Below, piece by piece: positions 8,687 to 17,875 of a DNA stretch of 64,000 nt (within the stretch, counting starts at the first letter, position 1; the number at the start of each line of letters is the position of its first letter). Source of the stretch: Halomonas citrativorans (lineage in GTDB: Bacteria > Pseudomonadota > Gammaproteobacteria > Pseudomonadales > Halomonadaceae); assembly GCF_900163645.1 (NCBI RefSeq), contig NZ_FUKM01000061.1:26513-90512 (forward strand), written 5' to 3'. The notes under the pieces were generated by a model. That model did not search any database, had not been told where the DNA came from, and saw nothing but the letters and a program-made list of their open reading frames with translations. Position numbers and translations under genes: made by a program.

Positions 8687-10144
8687 ATGCGACTGGCACA
8701 CTGGGCAGTCAATGCCCCTTTACGACCCCTATTACTGGCCGTTTTCACTGCGTCTATTGCGCTGCCTGCTCAGGCGGCAGACCTGATAACGGTCACGCGT
8801 GAAGCGCTGAGCAATAACGCCACGCTAAATTCAGCTCGTGCTCAGTACTCTGGGGTCGAAGCCGGTCGGGATGTTGCGAGAGGCGCGCTGTTGCCGCAGG
8901 TGAATGCATCAGGCAACGTGGCGCACCATGAACAATTTGAAAGTCAGTCAACGCGCACCATACCGGGCGCAGGTGGGGGAGCAGGTGTTGGAGGGGGAGA
9001 TGATCGCTATAACAGCGTATCGCTGACCCTGGAAGCCACTCAAATGCTGTTTGATGAAGTGGCGCGCCAGCAATTCAATCAGGCTGATCGCGAAATCGAC
9101 CAGCAGTTCTACCTGCTGGCTGCGACCGAACAACAGCTGCTTTTTGATGTTGTTAACGCCTATTTCGATATCCTTCGTGCGCATGATGTACTGACCACCC
9201 GACAGGCCCAGGAGCGTGCTATTGAACGCCAGTTGGAGCAGGCCAGTGAGCAGTTTGAAGTTGGTTTGATTGCCATTACCGACGTCGAAGAAGCACGCTC
9301 AAGCTATGATCAGTCGCGTGCTAACCGGCTCGCCGCTGAGAGTAACCTGCAGGTGGCTTTTGAGGTGCTTGAGCAGTTAACCGGTCAGCGTTACCCGAAC
9401 ATCAACGCGCTAGGCGATGCGATGCCGGTGGTGAAGCCTTCAAGCAATCGTGACTACTGGGTTGAACAAGCGATTGAGCTTAATCCTCAAGTCCTTGCTC
9501 AGCAGGCGGGCATCGAAATTTCACGCGTGGGCGTTGATATTGCCCGTGCCGGTCGCCTGCCCACGTTCCAGGCATTCGCCAACTATCAGCATGCCGATAA
9601 TGATCGCGATGCCGTTAGCGGTTATGACGCTTCCGGCCAGGTCGGGATATCGGCCAACCTGCCTATTTATACCGGTGGCAGTACCAGTGCGAGTATCCGC
9701 CAAGGTACTTACCAGTTGGAAAGTACGCAGTACGAGTTTGAGTCTCAGCGCCGTACCACTATTCAGCAAGTACGCTCGCTCTACACCCAGGTCAGCAATA
9801 ACGTTGAAACGGTAGAAGCGCGTCAGCAAACTATCGTATCGGCGCGAAGTGCGTTGGAAGCCACACAGGTAGGGTATGAAGTCGGCACGCGTAATATCGT
9901 CGATGTGCTGAATGCCGAACAAAATTATTACAATGCCATTGCTGATTATGCTGAGTCACGTTACGACTATGTCGTTAACTTTCTTGGGTTGCGCCAGCAG
10001 GCAGGGTTGTTGGACGTACCGGCGATCGAAGAAGTTAATGCTTGGCTAACGGACGATCCGGTGACCTTTGCGATACCTGACACTGATGGCGACAGTTACC
10101 AGCGTGCCATGAATATTGGTGCGCCGCCTACGCCGGATAGGTAA
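8687..10144 (+). CDS. TolC-family outer-membrane efflux channel
   Basis: Outer-membrane channel of the tripartite efflux pump, 485 residues. ATG at 8687 is preferred over one at 8609, which sits inside the operator. From 8687 the protein starts with a classic signal peptide ending in ALPAQA/AD, and AGAGG lies 6 bases upstream. Two repeated coiled-coil halves are visible (ARAQYSGVEAGRDVARGALLPQ and EISRVGVDIARAGRLP), followed by EVGTRNIVDVLNAEQN, as in E. coli TolC rather than the lipidated OprM group. Unusually, the channel gene is first in the operon, before adaptor and pump. Confidence 0.93.
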   Translation: MRLAHWAVNAPLRPLLLAVFTASIALPAQAADLITVTREALSNNATLNSARAQYSGVEAGRDVARGALLPQVNASGNVAHHEQFESQSTRTIPGAGGGAGVGGGDDRYNSVSLTLEATQMLFDEVARQQFNQADREIDQQFYLLAATEQQLLFDVVNAYFDILRAHDVLTTRQAQERAIERQLEQASEQFEVGLIAITDVEEARSSYDQSRANRLAAESNLQVAFEVLEQLTGQRYPNINALGDAMPVVKPSSNRDYWVEQAIELNPQVLAQQAGIEISRVGVDIARAGRLPTFQAFANYQHADNDRDAVSGYDASGQVGISANLPIYTGGSTSASIRQGTYQLESTQYEFESQRRTTIQQVRSLYTQVSNNVETVEARQQTIVSARSALEATQVGYEVGTRNIVDVLNAEQNYYNAIADYAESRYDYVVNFLGLRQQAGLLDVPAIEEVNAWLTDDPVTFAIPDTDGDSYQRAMNIGAPPTPDR

Positions 10145-10294
10145 TCACAACGAATAGCCGTTGCTTTTAAAAGATAGCTTTTAACTCATGGCTTTACGGG
10201 TAAGTCGCCTGCACTTGAATAAAGCGTCATTTGTAATCAAGGCAGCCGCCAGCGCCGTCAATCAACGTTTTGAAAAGATTAAGGAAACCCACGC

Positions 10295-11557
10295 ATGAGA
10301 AAAATGATTCACTCACGCCGAGCGAGTCTAGTAACGCTGATTGCCGCGCTAGTGTTGACGGCCTGTGGCCAAGACCAATCGCAAGAGCAGCAAGCGGTTC
10401 CGCCTCATAAGGTGGAAGTGACGGAAGCCGCACGTCAGGATATTCCGTTAAATAAGTCGTACCCTTCGTTACTGCGTAGCGATAGTGAAGTGACGCTGGT
10501 GGCACGTGTTAACGGTTATCTTGAAGAGCGTCACTTCCAGCCTGGCCAAATAGTGGAGGAGGGTGATTCGCTGTATACCATTGAGCCTGATCTTTATCAG
10601 TCAACGGTTAACCAGCGTGAAGCTGACCTGCAAAGTGCCCGAGCCGAGTTATCTCGCACCCAGCGCGATGCGCAACGCTTTGAACAGTTGCTCAGCCAAA
10701 ACTCTGTAAGCCGTCAGCAGTATGACCAGGCGCAGGCAGACCAACGTGTGGCACAAGCCAACGTTGCCCAAGCCGAGGCTGCACTACGAAGTGCTAACCT
10801 GGACCTTGGCTATTCAAATGTAACGGCCCCTGTGTCGGGCATGATCAGCTTGAGCCAGATTAACGTTGGCAACCTGGTTACCTCAGGAACTGAGCTTGCC
10901 ACTATCACCCCGTTGGACCCGCTTGAAGTGCGTTTTCAACTGCCTCAGCGTGACGCCTTTGAGCTGCGCCGCCAGTTACGTGAAGAGGGCGATACGTCCA
11001 TTACCGCGCTGTTAAGCGTGCCCGGCGTAAGCGGTGCCAGCGGGTCTGAACTTGAAGGTCAGCTCGACTTCCTGGGCTCCCGCGTGGATTCCGGTACCAG
11101 TACCGTTCAGGCGTCTGCCAGCTTTGCTAATCCGGATGGTGCTATCCTGCCTGGCCAATTTGTGCGGGTACGTCTTGATGGTCTGCGCCGTTTTAACGTG
11201 ATGGCAGTACCTGAAATTGCGGTCACCCAAGGCTTAATGGGCCCTCGCGTGTTTGTCCTGGATGAAAATGACCAGGCGCGCGAGCGTACAGTGCAATTAG
11301 GCGAAGTCGCTGGCCCCTGGCAGATCATTGTTGATGGCCTTGAAGAGGGTGACCGTGTGATCGTGGGCGACCCAGCAGGCATTGAGCCTGGTATGGCTAT
11401 TGATCCACTGCCGTTTGATGGCGACGCCGATGAAGTAGTTGAGCGTGTTGAAGAGGCTGAAACTCAGGAGCAACAAGAGCAAGCCGCTGCCGCTTCCCAA
11501 ATGACAGAAGGTGCTGGTGATGTGCCGGCAGGCGAAGGGGAAGAGGGTACTCAATAA
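10295..11557 (+). CDS. RND efflux periplasmic adaptor (AcrA/MexA/TtgA family lipoprotein)
   Basis: Membrane-fusion protein linking the inner-membrane pump to the outer-membrane channel, 420 residues. The N-terminus has a lipoprotein signal with lipobox LTAC at residues 21-24, so Cys24 is the likely lipidated residue. Further on are the barrel-sandwich hybrid (VEEGDSLYTIEPD), an alpha-helical hairpin (residues ~100-165), the second lipoyl half (LGYSNVTAPVSGMIS) and a beta-barrel. The C-terminal ~45 residues are very rich in Glu and Gln, longer than in AcrA. The stop codon overlaps the pump start by one base. Confidence 0.95.
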   Translation: MRKMIHSRRASLVTLIAALVLTACGQDQSQEQQAVPPHKVEVTEAARQDIPLNKSYPSLLRSDSEVTLVARVNGYLEERHFQPGQIVEEGDSLYTIEPDLYQSTVNQREADLQSARAELSRTQRDAQRFEQLLSQNSVSRQQYDQAQADQRVAQANVAQAEAALRSANLDLGYSNVTAPVSGMISLSQINVGNLVTSGTELATITPLDPLEVRFQLPQRDAFELRRQLREEGDTSITALLSVPGVSGASGSELEGQLDFLGSRVDSGTSTVQASASFANPDGAILPGQFVRVRLDGLRRFNVMAVPEIAVTQGLMGPRVFVLDENDQARERTVQLGEVAGPWQIIVDGLEEGDRVIVGDPAGIEPGMAIDPLPFDGDADEVVERVEEAETQEQQEQAAAASQMTEGAGDVPAGEGEEGTQ

Positions 11558-14500
11558 TGAATTTTTCCAACTTCTTTATCAGCCGGCCGATTTTCGCCAC
11601 GGTACTCGCGATTATCCTCACGCTGGTAGGTACCATGGCCATGCGGATACTGCCCATTGAGCAGTATCCAAGCGTGGTACCACCCACCGTATCCGTACAG
11701 GCGCAGTTTCCTGGCGCCGATGCTGAAACGGTGGCCCAGACGGTCGCTGCACCGCTGGCTGAGGCGATCAACGGCGTCGAGGACATGCTTTACATGACCT
11801 CTAACAGCGCTGATAACGGCATCATGAGCTTGAGCGTGGCGTTTAATATCGGCACTGACGGCGATATCAACACCATTAACGTTAATAACCGTGTTCAGGG
11901 GGCACTTTCCCAGTTGCCCGAGCAGGTTCAGTCTCAGGGCGTTACTGTTGAACTGCGCTCTGACTCGATCCTTATGTTGATCGCCCTAACGTCACCCAGC
12001 GGCGATTACAACGACGTGTATATGCAGAACTACGCCACGCTTAATATTCTCGATGAGCTGCGCCAAGTGCCTGGCGTAGGTAATGCCGAGGTGCTGGGGG
12101 GTGGTGAGTTTGCCATGCGTATCTGGATGGACCCTGACAAGCTGGCGCAATACGACCTCACGCCGAGTGAGGTGGCTAATGCTATCCGTTCACAAAATAC
12201 CGAAATCCCTGCCGGTAATTTAGCCGCCACGCCGCAAGGTAGCCCGCGCGCTTATACGTATACCATCACTGCTGGTGGCCGTTTATCGGATACGGATGAT
12301 TTCCGTAATATCTATTTGCGCACTAACCCTGATGGCTCATCGCTACGTCTGGAGGATGTTGCACGCATTGAGCTCGGTGCTTCATTTTACGGCATTGATG
12401 CGCAGCTAAATGGCGCAATGATGACTCCGATCATCATCAATCAGCAGCCGGGCGCCAATGCGCTGGCCACTGCAAATGCGGTGCGCGAAACCATGGCAAA
12501 CCTTGCCAACCGCTTCCCGCCAGGGCTTGAGTATGTCACGCCGTACGACACCACGCAGTTTATCGATGCGTCGGTAGAAACGGTATTGCATACCTTTATT
12601 GAAGCCTTTCTGATCGTTATCGTGATCCTGTTTATCTTCCTGCAGAACTGGCGCTTTACCGTGATTGCCATGTCGGTGGTGCCGGTGTCGGTGATTGGTA
12701 CCTTTGCAGGCTTTTACCTGTTTGATTTTTCTATCAACCTGCTAACGCTATTCGCCCTGGTGCTTTCAATCGGGATAGTGGTGGATGATGCGATACTGGT
12801 GGTGGAGAACGTTGAGCGTGTATTAAGCGAAGATGACGAGGTTACCGTTAGAGAAGCAACGGTTCGTGCCATGCGCGAGGTTGGCGGGCCGGTTATTGCC
12901 ACCTCACTGATCATGGCCGCTGTTTTCGTGCCTGTTGCGTTTATGGGCGGCTTTACTGGGCAGATCTATCAGCAGTTCGCGATTACTGTCGCGATCTCGG
13001 TAGCGCTGTCAGCGCTAATGGCGTTAACGTTTACACCGGCGCTTTCCGCCATCTTCATCAAGCATAACTTGCACCATTCACGCCAGTCAGCATTCAAGCG
13101 GGCGATTACTACGCCTCTGCGTCTATTTGATCGCTTGTTTGCAGGTATCACCGCAGTTTATATGTGGTTTGTGGTGCGCCTGGTACGCTTTTGGGTGCTC
13201 GCCTTGGCGCTGACGATCGCGACCGGTGCCGGCTCCTACTGGTTGTACGCCAATACGCCCTCAACATTGGTGCCGGAAACCGACCAGGGTATCGTGCTGG
13301 TCAGCGTGTCGCTACCCGATGCCGCCTCGCTTGACCGCACCGAGAACTACATGGCAAAGCTTAGCTCCGCTATTGAGGATATTCCCGGGGTGCAATACTC
13401 CTCGGCGATAGCGGGCTACGATATTCTTGCAGGCTCGGTTAATACGGCGCGCGGGATTATCTTTGTCAATATGGTGCCCTGGGGGGACCGTGATCTAACG
13501 GCAGCGAGCCTGGTGGGGCAAATTATGCAGCTGGGGGCCAGTATTGATGGCGGTACTGCCATGGCCTTTAACGTACCGCCGATTATGGGGCTTTCCACCA
13601 CAGGTGGCTTCACCGGCTATCTGCAGTCGTTTGACGGCGCCTCACCTCGCGAGCTTTACGAAGCCTCACTACAGATTATGGGCGCGGCGAATCAGCACCC
13701 AGCGTTAAGTCAGGTCTTTACCACCTTTAACGTGAACGTGCCTTCCTACCGAGCTGAAATCGACCAGCAGAAAGCGCTTAGCTATGGCGTGGCACTGGAG
13801 AATATCAACTCGGCACTTGCCAATACCTTTGGTAATGGGTTTGTTAACTACTTTAGTTACCAGAACCGTAACTTCCAGGTATATCTGCAAAACGAGGATG
13901 AATTCCGTAAAACGCCGGATGATGTGAGTAGCGTCTACGTGCGTGGCGGCAATGGCGAACGTATTCCGCTGTCTGAATTTGTCACGCTGGAGCGTCAAGT
14001 AGGCCCCTCGGTTGTCTCGCGGTTTGGGGTATATACCGGTGCGCAATTCCAGGGCGGTGCGGCGCCTGGCTATAGTTCTACCCAAGCCATTGAGGCCATG
14101 AATGAAGTCGTCATGGATACGCTCGGGTCTAACTGGGGCATGGGCTGGACCGGGACCGCTTACCAGGAAGCAAACCAGGGTAATGCGGCGGTGCTTGCCA
14201 TTGTGTTTGGTATCTTTATGGTCTTCCTGATTCTGGCTGCCCAGTATGAAAGCTGGTCGTTGCCCTTGGCGGTACTTACTGCAACGCCGTTTGCCTTCCT
14301 GGGAGGCATTGGAGGCATCGCGTTGCGGGGTCTGGATACCAGTGTGTACGTTCAGATTGGTATGCTGGTGGTCGTGGGGCTCGCGGCGAAGAACGCCATC
14401 TTGATCGTGGAATTTGCCGAGTTGCAGCGTAAAGAGCAGGGCAAAACGATTCGCGAAGCAGCGATTACGGCCGCTGAGCTTCGTTTCCGTCCTATCGTCA

Positions 14501-14742
14501 TGACATCGCTTGCGTTTATTTTCGGTACCTTGCCACTGGCCTTAGCGACCGGCGCCAGTGATGTGAGTAGCCACCATATCGGGACAACCGTTGCGGTGGG
14601 CATGGCCTCTGTGGCCGTTCTGGGAAGCGTGTTTATTCCCAGCTTCTACGCAATGATCGCTACTGTATCCGACTGGCTCTATCGTAAACGCCATCCGGAC
14701 CGCGATAACCAGAAACCGGCACTGGAGCACGACCAACTGTAA
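11557..14742 (+). CDS. RND multidrug efflux pump, inner-membrane transporter (AcrB/MexB/TtgB family)
   Basis: Proton-driven HAE1 transporter of 1061 residues with 12 expected membrane helices. It starts MNFSNFFISRPIFATVLAI, typical of AcrB. The proton-relay residues are present: the double Asp in helix 4 (GIVVDDAILVVENVERV, about residue 410) and the Lys in helix 10 (AAKNAILIVEFAEL, about 950). Two large periplasmic porter/docking loops separate helices 1-2 and 7-8. It is co-translated with the adaptor and followed by a strong terminator. Drugs, bile salts, solvents or dyes are usual substrates; the specificity here is unknown. Confidence 0.96.
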   Translation: MNFSNFFISRPIFATVLAIILTLVGTMAMRILPIEQYPSVVPPTVSVQAQFPGADAETVAQTVAAPLAEAINGVEDMLYMTSNSADNGIMSLSVAFNIGTDGDINTINVNNRVQGALSQLPEQVQSQGVTVELRSDSILMLIALTSPSGDYNDVYMQNYATLNILDELRQVPGVGNAEVLGGGEFAMRIWMDPDKLAQYDLTPSEVANAIRSQNTEIPAGNLAATPQGSPRAYTYTITAGGRLSDTDDFRNIYLRTNPDGSSLRLEDVARIELGASFYGIDAQLNGAMMTPIIINQQPGANALATANAVRETMANLANRFPPGLEYVTPYDTTQFIDASVETVLHTFIEAFLIVIVILFIFLQNWRFTVIAMSVVPVSVIGTFAGFYLFDFSINLLTLFALVLSIGIVVDDAILVVENVERVLSEDDEVTVREATVRAMREVGGPVIATSLIMAAVFVPVAFMGGFTGQIYQQFAITVAISVALSALMALTFTPALSAIFIKHNLHHSRQSAFKRAITTPLRLFDRLFAGITAVYMWFVVRLVRFWVLALALTIATGAGSYWLYANTPSTLVPETDQGIVLVSVSLPDAASLDRTENYMAKLSSAIEDIPGVQYSSAIAGYDILAGSVNTARGIIFVNMVPWGDRDLTAASLVGQIMQLGASIDGGTAMAFNVPPIMGLSTTGGFTGYLQSFDGASPRELYEASLQIMGAANQHPALSQVFTTFNVNVPSYRAEIDQQKALSYGVALENINSALANTFGNGFVNYFSYQNRNFQVYLQNEDEFRKTPDDVSSVYVRGGNGERIPLSEFVTLERQVGPSVVSRFGVYTGAQFQGGAAPGYSSTQAIEAMNEVVMDTLGSNWGMGWTGTAYQEANQGNAAVLAIVFGIFMVFLILAAQYESWSLPLAVLTATPFAFLGGIGGIALRGLDTSVYVQIGMLVVVGLAAKNAILIVEFAELQRKEQGKTIREAAITAAELRFRPIVMTSLAFIFGTLPLALATGASDVSSHHIGTTVAVGMASVAVLGSVFIPSFYAMIATVSDWLYRKRHPDRDNQKPALEHDQL

Positions 14743-14763
14743 CCGTGTTTCACCACTAATGAG

Positions 14764-14796
14764 CGGGCACTACCGAAAGGGAGTGCCCGTTTTTTT
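14764..14796 (+). terminator. Rho-independent terminator of the efflux operon
   Basis: Stem CGGGCACT (14764-14771) pairs with AGTGCCCG (14782-14789) around a 10-base loop and is followed by seven T residues. It lies 22 bases after the pump stop codon on the same strand. Confidence 0.92.
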
Positions 14797-14944
14797 ATGG
14801 CGTGATGATTCGCATCAAGGTAGCCAAGAGCAAAAAAGAATAATTTGGGCTATGCTAAAAGAGACCACACGTTTTTAGCTTGGACCAATAATATAATCCC
14901 AGGCGGAAACAGCACCGGACGAAATGTCTGGAGGAGGACACGCC

Positions 14945-15616
14945 ATGCAACCTGTTATTTCTGCTGCGCTACAGTTTCCAACCATTGTGTTTACGTTTCT
15001 ACTGGGACTGTTAGTACTTTATTGGATGTTGGTGCTACTTCGAATAGCCCCTCTTGAGTTATTTGAGCGCGACAGCCTGCGCGATGATCACATGGCCAGT
15101 ACGCTGGTGTCGTTAGGGTTTGCAGGTGTGCCGGCAACGCTTGCGCTGACGTTTCTTGTCGTGATTGCGGGGAGTTTTGCATTAGCGGTAGAGCTTTTAG
15201 TGCTGCGTTGGCTATCGCTGGGGATGTTGCGCGTGCCGGTAGGCGTACTGATCCTGTGGGTATCCTTTGCTGTTGCTTCACCCATTGCCGCCGCCTTATG
15301 CCATAGCTTACATCGGGGCTTGCATCGCTATCAGCCCTTTACGCGGCGCTGCCTGTTGGGTTCGACGGTCATCGTGTCCGGGCGTCAGGACGATGGATTT
15401 GCCATGGCAGTGATTGAAAACGAGCCTAATAGCCATGTCAGGCTGCACTGTAAAGAAGGGGATTGCCCACAAGAAGGTGAGCGTCGCGTTTTGGTGAAAT
15501 ACCTCGCTGGTGAGAGCGCTTATCGCAGCGTAATGGAGCAGACCTATCTGGATACTCGGGTACGTTTAAATAAGCTGCGTCTTCGCTACCACCAGGATGA
15601 AGGCTACTCAACCTAA
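14945..15616 (+). CDS. YqiJ-like inner-membrane protein with C-terminal OB-fold-like domain
   Basis: A 223-residue membrane protein. An N-terminal helix (residues ~8-32) is followed by two more hydrophobic segments (GVPATLALTFLVVIAGSFAL and VGVLILWVSFAVASPIAAAL). The soluble beta-rich tail of ~90 residues (LLGSTVIVSGRQ...GERRVLVKYL) resembles the YqiJ/NfeD-type OB fold. Start ATG 14945 is set by GGAGGAGG at 14930-14937; the upstream in-frame ATG would place this site inside the gene. YqiJ proteins usually accompany a flotillin (YqiK), and none is seen here. It is monocistronic after the efflux terminator. Function is unknown; the family call is by pattern only. Confidence 0.6.
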   Translation: MQPVISAALQFPTIVFTFLLGLLVLYWMLVLLRIAPLELFERDSLRDDHMASTLVSLGFAGVPATLALTFLVVIAGSFALAVELLVLRWLSLGMLRVPVGVLILWVSFAVASPIAAALCHSLHRGLHRYQPFTRRCLLGSTVIVSGRQDDGFAMAVIENEPNSHVRLHCKEGDCPQEGERRVLVKYLAGESAYRSVMEQTYLDTRVRLNKLRLRYHQDEGYST

Positions 15617-15651
15617 CGTTATTAGCGATTAACGTTCACTACTCGCACCAG

Positions 15652-15705
15652 CGCCGCCACTGTCTTGTGAGCCATTGCCTTATGGATGATGTGTCAGTGG
15701 CGGCG
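15652..15705. repeat. Long-loop inverted repeat between convergent genes
   Basis: Arms CGCCGCCACTG (15652-15662) and CAGTGGCGGCG (15695-15705) are perfect complements separated by 32 bases. It lies between the convergent YqiJ-like and TetR genes and may end both transcripts, although no T-run follows. Confidence 0.5.
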
Positions 15706-15803
15706 TGGCTGCATCCAACGGTGTTGAATGCTTGCCACTAATCATCACAATGGTGGGTCATCCCAGTATAGTCAGGTTGCTGCATTGCAGCGAATGGCGT
15801 GGA

Positions 15804-16415
15804 TTAGCGTTGCATAATGCGTATCAATGTATCAATCAGATCGCCGCCACGTTGACGTATGGAGAACGCATTCGGTGTGCGCAGCCAGTCGTGGAAAAGG
15901 CCTCCCAGTGCCGACTGCATCATGCGCGTCGCGACTTCTGGCGTTACATCTTCACGCAGCAGTTGCTGATGCTCCGCTTCTTTGAACACAATCAGCATTT
16001 CTGAGTAACACTCTTCACCAATATCATCCTGCATGGCAAGTGGGTTGATATCGCTAAAAAACTCGCAGCGGTGGAGCAAAATGGAAAGAATCCGCTGGTG
16101 AGAAGGTTGCTCAAGGCGTGCCAGACCTGCATGACAGGCAAGCCGGATGGCTTCCATCGGAGAGATAGTTTCATCGGCCTTGCTGACAGCTTCCATTAGC
16201 GACTGGAACGGCATGTGTACACGCTCCACCAGTGCCATAAACAAGTCGCCCTTGTTTTTAAAATGCCAGTAGACCGCGCCACGGGTTAATCCCGCATGGC
16301 GAGCAACCTGCTCAAGAGATGTGCGTGCAACACCCTTTGCAAAAAATACCTCTTCGGCAGCATCCAACAACGCTTCCCGGGTAGCAGCAGCTTCCGCTTT
16401 GGTCTTTCTCGCCAT
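15804..16415 (-). CDS. TetR-family efflux repressor (AcrR/TtgR type)
   Basis: A 203-residue TetR regulator. The N-terminal helix-turn-helix (about residues 30-52: TSLEQVARHAGLTRGAVYWHF) and adjoining FKNKGDLFMALVE are almost the AcrR/TtgR/MexR-type consensus. The C-terminal ligand domain is of the TetR_C_2 sort with the usual length. It lies 1 kb beyond the efflux pump, convergent to the YqiJ-like gene. Its own upstream region carries an operator (16477-16494) with the same pattern as the one before the efflux operon. The likely role is drug-responsive repression of both units. The start is supported by TGAGG about 10 bases upstream. Confidence 0.9.
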   Translation of the reverse strand: MARKTKAEAAATREALLDAAEEVFFAKGVARTSLEQVARHAGLTRGAVYWHFKNKGDLFMALVERVHMPFQSLMEAVSKADETISPMEAIRLACHAGLARLEQPSHQRILSILLHRCEFFSDINPLAMQDDIGEECYSEMLIVFKEAEHQQLLREDVTPEVATRMMQSALGGLFHDWLRTPNAFSIRQRGGDLIDTLIRIMQR

Positions 16416-16476
16416 GGAAACGCAACCTCATTAATGACACAAGATGAGCATATTTTATCCGATATGGTGTAATTTT

Positions 16477-16494
16477 TACATTCAAAACTGTATG
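16477..16494 (-). promoter_or_regulatory. AcrR/TtgR-type operator upstream of the TetR gene
   Basis: Read on the minus strand the site is CATACA-GTTT-TGAATGTA, the same half-sites and spacing as the efflux-operon operator at 8600-8617. It lies 62 bases upstream of the TetR start codon, and a TAAAAT hexamer follows between it and the gene. It suggests autoregulation. Confidence 0.7.
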
Positions 16495-16641
16495 GATAGA
16501 TGATTAAACGCATGGCTTGTGTTATCAAAACCTCATGTCTCGAAACCGCTGGGGCTCACTGCGTGCGGTAGGCGCATCGCCATGCCCTCATTAATGCCAT
16601 TTGCTTAGTGGTTAATCACGCTAAAAAAAAGGAGACCCAGG

Positions 16642-17673
16642 ATGGCGCGAGCACCTTTTCAACTTGCCGGGCACACCATACCGCCTGGCCAACGTTCCCA
16701 AATTGATGTGCCGGTGGCGCGTCTTTATACCCATACACCCCTGCATATTACGGTCGAAGTGGTACACGGACGTAAAGAGGGGCCCGTTATACTGGTGTGT
16801 GGTGGCATTCACGGGGATGAGATCAATGGCGTTGAAATTGTACGTCGCCTATTGCGCTCAAAGGCTATCAAAAGCCTAAGAGGCACCTTGATTGCCGTGC
16901 CGGTGGTTAACGTTTTCGGCTTCTTGCAGCAAACGCGTTACCTGCCTGACCGTCGCGATCTTAATCGCTGTTTTCCGGGTAGTGACAATGGCTCCTTGGG
17001 GGGGCGAATCGCGGCGCTATTTCGCGAACAGATTGTCGATCAGGCGACGCATATTATTGATCTTCACACCGGCGCAATTCATCGCACGAACCTTCCCCAG
17101 ATACGTGCGCAGTTAAGCCCAGGCAGTGAAACCGAGCGCATGGCCAATGCCTTTGGCGCGCCGGTGATTCTGAATGCAGAGCTGCGTGAAGGTAGTCTGC
17201 GTCACTATGCACAAACGCGTGGCATTCCTGTGCTGACCTACGAAGCGGGTGAAGCGCTGCGCTTTGATGAGTGGGCCATTGCCCCCGGTGTACGCGGCAT
17301 ACTGCGCGTAATGCGTCGATTGGATATGCTTACCGGCGAACAGCGCCGCCGCTCGCCCGCGCCTGCCGAGCTTGCTAATGGGTCCAGTTGGGCGCGTGCA
17401 CCTATCGACGGGATATTAAGACCCAAGGTGCGCTTGGGCGCGCGAGTCGCCAAGGGGGAGGTGCTCGGTATAGTGGCCGACCCATTTGGCAATCAAGAAG
17501 GCGAGGTCAAGTCGATGGCCGATGGCATTGTGATTGGCATGAGTCGCCTGCCGTTAGCCAATGAAGGCGAAGCGCTTTATCACATTGCTCGTTTTGATGA
17601 GATAGAAGAGGCCGAAACGGCGATTGAGAGTTTTCAATCAAGCCTGACACCGCCCCCTGACGCGCTCTATTAA
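16642..17673 (+). CDS. Succinylglutamate desuccinylase/aspartoacylase (M14 AstE/AspA) family protein
   Basis: Zinc-dependent deacylase-like protein of 343 residues. The metal motif GGIHGDEINGVE (about residues 53-64) supplies His and Glu, and IIDLHTG (about residue 139) supplies the second His. The arginine motif RDLNRCFPG for substrate carboxylate is also present. A C-terminal ~100-residue beta domain (APIDGILRPKVRLGARVAKGEVLGIV) resembles a lipoyl/biotin-like barrel, as in stand-alone AstE-like proteins often found with RimK-type ligases. No ast operon or rimK gene is nearby, so the substrate is unknown. The ribosome-binding site AAAAGGAGA is strong. Confidence 0.88.
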   Translation: MARAPFQLAGHTIPPGQRSQIDVPVARLYTHTPLHITVEVVHGRKEGPVILVCGGIHGDEINGVEIVRRLLRSKAIKSLRGTLIAVPVVNVFGFLQQTRYLPDRRDLNRCFPGSDNGSLGGRIAALFREQIVDQATHIIDLHTGAIHRTNLPQIRAQLSPGSETERMANAFGAPVILNAELREGSLRHYAQTRGIPVLTYEAGEALRFDEWAIAPGVRGILRVMRRLDMLTGEQRRRSPAPAELANGSSWARAPIDGILRPKVRLGARVAKGEVLGIVADPFGNQEGEVKSMADGIVIGMSRLPLANEGEALYHIARFDEIEEAETAIESFQSSLTPPPDALY

Positions 17674-17830
17674 ATATCTGATAAGCGCGATAAAAAAGGT
17701 TATTAGCGCAATAGCCAAGGAGTACATGAGATCGCTGGCGGGAAGCAGCTCTTTTGACTATACCTGTGAGGGGGGGCAGTTATCCTAAATTAAAAATAAT
17801 AAGCAAAAACGTATTATTTGTTTTTATAAA

Positions 17831-17849
17831 GCGGTGCCTTGGGCACCGC
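17831..17849 (+). other. Stem-loop in the catalase leader
   Basis: A perfect 8-bp stem GCGGTGCC/GGCACCGC with a TTG loop sits 26 bases before the catalase start codon, just upstream of the GGAGG ribosome-binding site and after an AT-rich tract. It could stabilise the mRNA or be a leftover terminator. No T-run follows. Confidence 0.55.
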
Positions 17850-17875
17850 GGCAGCCGTGACATGGAGGAAAAGCG

